This document shows, piece by piece, positions 7,371-10,372 of a stretch of 10,372 nt of DNA. The stretch is from contig DHLT01000093.1 of NCBI GenBank assembly GCA_002405405.1, forward strand, positions 1-10,372, read 5' to 3'. Below the pieces are notes generated by a model. It was not told the DNA's origin. It ran no database searches and worked only from the letters and a program-made list of their open reading frames with translations. The stretch's first letter is position 1; each line of letters starts with the position of its first letter. Source of the stretch: Ignavibacteria bacterium UBA4661. Its GTDB lineage: Bacteria > Bacteroidota > Ignavibacteria > Kapaibacteriales > UBA4661. Position numbers and translations under genes: made by a program.

Positions 7371-7404
7371 AACCGCCTCTGCATGAAGATGCCGAGGCGG
7401 TTTT
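7371..7404 (+). terminator. Intrinsic terminator after the PorV-like gene
   Basis: AACCGCCTC (7371-7379) pairs perfectly with GAGGCGGTT (7394-7402). The loop contains a second short stem, GCAT/ATGC (7381-7384 with 7389-7392), around GAAG. T residues at 7401-7404 follow the stem. The A-rich run at 7363-7368 on the other side means it could also work on the minus strand. It lies 84 bp after the stop codon of the barrel gene. Confidence 0.85.
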
Positions 7405-7488
7405 GCAAGTAGGAGTTACCAGTAAAGTAACGTAAAACAAACGATGTCAATTACATTATCATACCTTGACGGCATGACAAATGTTTGA

Positions 7489-7534
7489 CTCCGCAAATCT
7501 ACATCAGATTGACGTAATCTGATTGTCTGCGGAG
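7489..7534. repeat. 46-nt two-stem hairpin lacking a T tract
   Basis: The outer stem pairs CTCCGCA (7489-7495) with TGCGGAG (7528-7534). The inner stem pairs ATCAGATT (7503-7510) with AATCTGAT (7516-7523) around GACGT. Small internal loops of 7 and 4 nt separate the stems. An A-rich stretch, not T, follows on the plus strand, and no T tract follows on the minus strand, so it is not a normal terminator. It could be a structured RNA element, a regulatory site or a small repeat-family member. No function can be assigned. Confidence 0.5.
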
Positions 7535-7561
7535 ATAAAAAATCAAAAAAAATCATGAAGG

Positions 7562-7598
7562 TACACTTTGTACTATGGAAAATTTATCCGAAAGTGTA
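7562..7598. repeat. 8-bp inverted repeat upstream of the ligase gene
   Basis: TACACTTT (7562-7569) is the reverse complement of AAAGTGTA (7591-7598), with 21 nt between. A smaller palindrome, GTACA-CTT-TGTAC (7561-7573), overlaps its left arm. It lies about 100 bp before the ligase start codon and could be an operator or hairpin. Chance is a real possibility in AT-rich DNA. Confidence 0.3.
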
Positions 7599-7684
7599 TC
7601 TTCAAAAAGTGCGCAATACAAAATGGCAAGATTCACTCAAGTAAGCACCTAAATCCGTTGTTTCACCTTACTTTTTGCGTGTGC

Positions 7685-7688
7685 AGGA
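7685..7688 (+). promoter_or_regulatory. Short Shine-Dalgarno (AGGA) fixing the ligase start
   Basis: AGGA lies 7 nt before the ATG at 7696. It supports that ATG over the in-frame TTG at 7675 or the later ATG at 7750. Confidence 0.45.
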
Positions 7689-7695
7689 AAACACT

Positions 7696-8928
7696 ATGGC
7701 AACATTCCTGAAATCTGGTCGTGATATTTACGACCGCCCCAGTTTGACTATGGGGGTCGAAGAAGAGTACATGGTACTTGATCCGGTTACCCTTGAGCTT
7801 CGCTCGCATTTAAATATGGAATTGCTCTCCAAGGGGCAAGTGGTATTATCAGAACATATCAAGCCGGAGATGATTGGTTCGATGGTCGAAATTGGTACAG
7901 GCATTTGTAAAAATGTTCAGCAGGTACATGATGAACTCACCAAAATACGTTCGATTTTGGCGCATTTATGCAAGCAGAATGGTTTGCTCCTTGCCGCATC
8001 GAGCACCCATCCGTTTTCGCATTGGCAGAATCAAGAAATTCATCCCGACGAACGCTATAAAACTATCGTAGAAGAAATGCAGATGGCGGCACGTTCGTTA
8101 TTGATTTTCGGCATGCATATACATCTTGGTATCGAAGATCGAGACATGCAAATTCAGATTATGAATGAGTTCCGATATTTTTTACCTCATGTGTTGGCAT
8201 TAACAACAAATTCACCGTTTTGGACGGGGTTTAATACAGGTTTCAAGTCATATCGCTCAAAAGTTTTTGAACGGTTCCCGCGAACAGGACTGCCGGATCA
8301 TTTTGAAAGTTGGAGTGAATATCAAGCGTATGTGGATTTGTTGGTACGTACGGGTTGTATCGATAACGCAAAAAAAATTTGGTGGCATATTCGCCCGCAT
8401 CCACATTTCCCAACACTGGAAGTTCGTATTTGTGATCTGCCAATGCGTATTGAAGAAAGTGTTGCAATTGCAGCTTTGTGCCAAGCTATTGCGGCAAAAC
8501 TCTATAAGCTCTACACAAAAAATATGGGCTATCGGATGTACCGTCGAATGCTTCTTGCTGAAAATAAATGGCGTGCTGTACGCTATGGATTAGATGGTAA
8601 AATGATTGACTTCGGTCGGCAGCGTGAGGTTGAAACACGCGCATTGGTTTATGAGCTTTTAGCATTTGTTGATGATGTCGTTGACGAGCTTGGCTCGCGG
8701 AACGAAGTCAATTATATTCATACCATTCTAGAAAATGGCACGGGCGCCGATCGTCAATTGCGTGTATATAATCAAAACAAAAATTTCCGTGATGTGGTGG
8801 AGTATATTCATCGTGAGTCGTCGCAGGGATTGATCGAAGATGTAACACCATTTTTGCACATGTTCCAAAAGCCATCGGCAGAAGCTATTAATGCAAAAAA
8901 AGAATCGTTATCGGCAAGTCCTGATTAA
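7696..8928 (+). CDS. Carboxylate-amine ligase, YbdK/GCS2 family
   Basis: This is an ATP-dependent ligase of the glutamate-cysteine ligase type 2 superfamily, related to E. coli YbdK, which has weak gamma-glutamylcysteine ligase activity. It is 410 aa from the ATG at 7696, slightly longer than the usual ~370, with extra residues at both ends. Family landmarks are TMGVEEEYMVLDP (18-30) with the metal-binding glutamates, GMHIHLGI (139-146), NSPFWTGFNTGFKSYRS (172-188), WWHIRPHPHFPTLEVRICD (229-247), ENKWRAVRYGLDG (289-301) and NGTGADRQLRVY (347-358). These match the family closely, so the active site appears intact. The protein is cytoplasmic, with no signal peptide. It stands alone between two terminators, with no gshB or other thiol-biosynthesis gene beside it. 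The true substrate is not known: glutathione, another low-molecular-weight thiol or a different gamma-glutamyl amide are all possible. Confidence 0.92.
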   Translation: MATFLKSGRDIYDRPSLTMGVEEEYMVLDPVTLELRSHLNMELLSKGQVVLSEHIKPEMIGSMVEIGTGICKNVQQVHDELTKIRSILAHLCKQNGLLLAASSTHPFSHWQNQEIHPDERYKTIVEEMQMAARSLLIFGMHIHLGIEDRDMQIQIMNEFRYFLPHVLALTTNSPFWTGFNTGFKSYRSKVFERFPRTGLPDHFESWSEYQAYVDLLVRTGCIDNAKKIWWHIRPHPHFPTLEVRICDLPMRIEESVAIAALCQAIAAKLYKLYTKNMGYRMYRRMLLAENKWRAVRYGLDGKMIDFGRQREVETRALVYELLAFVDDVVDELGSRNEVNYIHTILENGTGADRQLRVYNQNKNFRDVVEYIHRESSQGLIEDVTPFLHMFQKPSAEAINAKKESLSASPD

Positions 8929-8932
8929 TCGC

Positions 8933-8962
8933 CAATATTGAGATTGATAATGCGCAATATTG
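8933..8962. repeat. Two CAATATTG palindromes 22 bp apart
   Basis: CAATATTG occurs at 8933-8940 and again at 8955-8962. Each is a perfect 8-bp palindrome. The 22-bp phasing is about two helical turns, as for paired sites of a dimeric DNA-binding protein. The two copies could also pair as a hairpin stem. They lie between the ligase stop codon and its terminator, so a 3'-UTR role is as likely as an operator role. Confidence 0.35.
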
Positions 8963-8986
8963 TATAAAATGATGATGAATCTGATG

Positions 8987-9016
8987 AAAAGTCGCTATGT
9001 TCTATAGCGACTTTTT
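8987..9016 (+). terminator. Intrinsic terminator after the ligase gene
   Basis: AAAAGTCGCTAT (8987-8998) pairs perfectly over 12 bp with ATAGCGACTTTT (9004-9015) around the 5-nt loop GTTCT. A run of five T (9012-9016) completes it. The A run on the left arm means it could also stop minus-strand transcription. It separates the ligase from the membrane-protein/protease unit. Confidence 0.93.
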
Positions 9017-9055
9017 GTTTGTTCGGTTGATACTTTTTTATCGTTTCGTTTGCCC

Positions 9056-9307
9056 ATGACAATACCGGATCTCCTTGGTGCGTTAGGGGTAGCCATTCTA
9101 CTCTTAGCGTATTTTCTTAACCTCTTTCATATCTTACGAGCTGAACATCCAATGTACTCTGCGCTGAATGTTTTGGGTGCAGGGCTTTCCGGGTGGGCAT
9201 CGTGGATGATTGGTTTCTTACCTTTTGTGCTACTGGAAGGAACATGGATGGTTGTATCGCTTATTGCTTTGTATCGTTCCATACGATTGCTTAAGGAGGA
9301 TATATGA
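9056..9307 (+). CDS. Small three-helix membrane protein, CBU_0592-like
   Basis: This is an integral inner-membrane protein of 83 aa from the ATG at 9056; an in-frame TTG at 9050 is less likely. Three hydrophobic segments lie at about 5-25 (LLGALGVAILLLAYFLNLF), 35-53 and 55-75 (FLPFVLLEGTWMVVSLIALY). They have the GxxxxLLAYFLN start, the LNxLGA second helix and the W-x-x-x-S-L-I-A-L-Y third helix seen in the uncharacterised CBU_0592 family. The C-terminus is basic then acidic (RSIRLLKEDI). No enzyme motif is visible and the function is unknown. Its stop codon overlaps the start of the protease gene as ATGA, so the two are translated together. The start has no Shine-Dalgarno sequence. Confidence 0.8.
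   Translation: MTIPDLLGALGVAILLLAYFLNLFHILRAEHPMYSALNVLGAGLSGWASWMIGFLPFVLLEGTWMVVSLIALYRSIRLLKEDI
9293..9299 (+). promoter_or_regulatory. Strong Shine-Dalgarno (AAGGAGG) of the protease gene
   Basis: AAGGAGG lies inside the last codons of the membrane-protein gene, 4 nt before the ATG at 9304. It is the only full match to the anti-Shine-Dalgarno sequence before a gene start in this window. It fixes the protease start and supports coupled translation across the ATGA overlap. Confidence 0.75.
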
Positions 9308-10372
9308 AGTTTGTTTTGTACTTGTTATGCCTCTTCATTCTTAGTATCCCGGTCTTTGCCCAATCACAGAACGTATTGCTCTCGCCAAACTTTGTTGAGA
9401 AAAGTAATATTGGTCTTGTGCGTATCATAGAGCAGTGCTTTACGGCATCAGCTTTCAAGCAAGTAGGGCATCTTGCTCAAGATACGATGATTCATTGTGC
9501 TGTATTGACAAAGAATATCTCAGCAATACGTTCAGCAGGAGTGTCAGTACAAACAGAATTAGCTCATGAGGAAGAAAGTATTTGTACGATTCTTGCCACT
9601 CCTTCACAATTGATTAAGCTTGCAGAGCAAGAGAGTGTTCTTCGTTTCGAAGCAGGAAATACATTGCATATCTCAATGCAAAATTCGCAGAGTAAGAGAT
9701 ATCCTCTTTCATTGACTCAAACCGGTGCACATCTTCTGCAGAATAATATTTTTGGATTCAGTACGGAATTTCGCGGTTCGGGTCAAGGAGCGGGAGCAAT
9801 CATTATGGTATATGATTCGGGCATTGATATCCTTCATGAAGATTTTCGTGCGACAGCAATGCCGACAACATCACGCATTCTTGCTGTGTGGGATCAAACA
9901 TTGACACCACAAAATGGAGAACTTTCGCCTGCAGGATTCAGTTATGGTGTAGAGTATACACAAAGTATGATCAATGCTGATATTCAGCGGGGTACATCCG
10001 TAGTACGGACTCGCGATGTTGGCGGGCATGGTACGCATGTCGCCGGCATTGCCGCAGGAAATGGCTCTGCAAGTCCTTTTGCTCTCGCCGGTGGTATTGC
10101 TCCGGAAGCTGAATTGCTTATCGTTAAGGGAGGCGACCGAGACTTTTCAACACCTCGAATCATTGAAGCTCTTGCCTATGCTCGCGCTAAAGCACAAGAA
10201 TTCGGTAAGCCTATCGTCGTCAATTTTAGCTTGGGGGGGCATGATGGTGCACATGATGGTTCAGATATTTTAGAGCGTGCGATCAATGCTTTTACAACAT
10301 TGCCTGGGCGAGTGGTTGTGTGTTCTGCAGGGAATGAAGGTGCAGATTCCATTCATTATCGCGGTCGTATTG
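9304..10372 (+). CDS. Secreted subtilisin-family (S8) serine protease, 3' end cut by window
   Basis: The frame is open from the ATG at 9304 to the window edge (356 codons), so only the N-terminal part is seen. A signal peptide covers residues 1-19 (IPVFA/QSQ). About 20-160 form a prodomain-like region. The catalytic Asp lies in VYDSGID (D171), the His in GHGTHVAGIAAGNG (H242), the substrate-binding strand is VVNFSLGG (305-312) and the oxyanion-hole Asn is in SAGNEG (N344). The Ser motif (GTSxAxP) must lie beyond the window. The Asp-His spacing of 71 residues, with AVWDQTLTPQNG and GFSYGVEYTQ in between, is longer than in subtilisin and recalls CspA-like S8 peptidases. A protein of this kind is probably exported, and a T9SS tail may exist in the unseen part. 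It is co-transcribed with the small membrane protein. Confidence 0.93.
   Translation, partial: MKFVLYLLCLFILSIPVFAQSQNVLLSPNFVEKSNIGLVRIIEQCFTASAFKQVGHLAQDTMIHCAVLTKNISAIRSAGVSVQTELAHEEESICTILATPSQLIKLAEQESVLRFEAGNTLHISMQNSQSKRYPLSLTQTGAHLLQNNIFGFSTEFRGSGQGAGAIIMVYDSGIDILHEDFRATAMPTTSRILAVWDQTLTPQNGELSPAGFSYGVEYTQSMINADIQRGTSVVRTRDVGGHGTHVAGIAAGNGSASPFALAGGIAPEAELLIVKGGDRDFSTPRIIEALAYARAKAQEFGKPIVVNFSLGGHDGAHDGSDILERAINAFTTLPGRVVVCSAGNEGADSIHYRGRI

Larger units (their letters stand above)
7287..7695. other. 409-bp non-coding stretch with several hairpins
   Basis: No convincing protein or tRNA gene was found here. The stretch holds the terminator for the preceding operon (7371-7404), a long hairpin without a T tract (7489-7534) and an inverted repeat (7562-7569 with 7591-7598). 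The last 120 bp should carry the promoter of the ligase gene, but no clear match to TTTG / TANNTTTG with proper spacing was found. A 25-codon ATG frame at 7575-7652 is present but has no support. Confidence 0.6.

Noticed and set aside
7489..7534. tRNA-like acceptor stem
   Set aside because: There is a 7-bp outer stem, but only 46 nt in total, with no anticodon arm, T-arm consensus or CCA, so it is not a tRNA.
7357..7592. DnaA-box-like TTATCCAAA and TTATCCGAA in the non-coding stretch
   Set aside because: They have one and two mismatches and are too few and too scattered to support an origin.
7575..7652. 25-codon ATG open frame before the ligase
   Set aside because: It has no Shine-Dalgarno, no recognisable motif and a length expected by chance.
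1..10372. CRISPR arrays, insertion sequences, rRNA and tRNA genes
   Set aside because: No regularly spaced direct repeats, transposase-like proteins, terminal inverted repeats or cloverleaf structures were seen in the window.

Overview
The window looks like chromosomal DNA from a member of the Bacteroidota/Chlorobiota side of the FCB group, plausibly an Ignavibacteria- or Kapabacteria-like lineage. The evidence is a type IX secretion (T9SS) style C-terminal sorting domain, a PorV/PorQ-like outer-membrane protein, a candidate promoter close to the Bacteroidota -33/-7 consensus (TTTG, then TANNTTTG), and a near absence of Shine-Dalgarno sequences. The exact lineage is an inference from protein style, not from a search.

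Layout. Positions 1-214 are a leader with several inverted repeats upstream of dnaA (215-1762, +), the replication initiator, which carries an unusual ~50-residue extension before domain I. Converging on dnaA across a 29 bp gap is a tight minus-strand operon, read from right to left: cobT (3358-4395), an ABC ATPase (2549-3355) and an ABC permease (1792-2538). CobT activates the lower-ligand base of cobalamin, and the two transporter genes follow it with gaps of 2 and about 10 nt. No substrate-binding protein gene is present. A candidate promoter with a 14 bp perfect palindrome lies just upstream of cobT.

Divergent from cobT is a plus-strand pair: a secreted propeller-like protein with one Asp-box and a T9SS type A-like tail (4651-6186), then a PorV/PorQ-family barrel protein (6231-7286). 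A strong intrinsic terminator (7371-7404) closes this unit. Positions 7287-7695 hold no convincing gene but do contain that terminator, a long hairpin without a T tract (7489-7534) and another inverted repeat.

The right end holds a YbdK-type carboxylate-amine ligase (7696-8928, +) closed by a near-perfect terminator (8987-9016). It is followed by a two-gene unit: a three-helix small membrane protein (9056-9307) whose stop codon overlaps (ATGA) the start of a secreted subtilisin-family protease (9304 to the window edge). The protease has its Asp, His and oxyanion Asn in view, but the catalytic Ser lies beyond the window. That junction has the only textbook Shine-Dalgarno sequence in the window.

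Most of the window is recognisable housekeeping and envelope biology. The best leads for something new are the cobT-coupled ABC transporter of unknown substrate with its palindromic promoter, the hairpin-rich non-coding stretch 7287-7695, the DnaA N-terminal extension, and the membrane-protein/protease pair.
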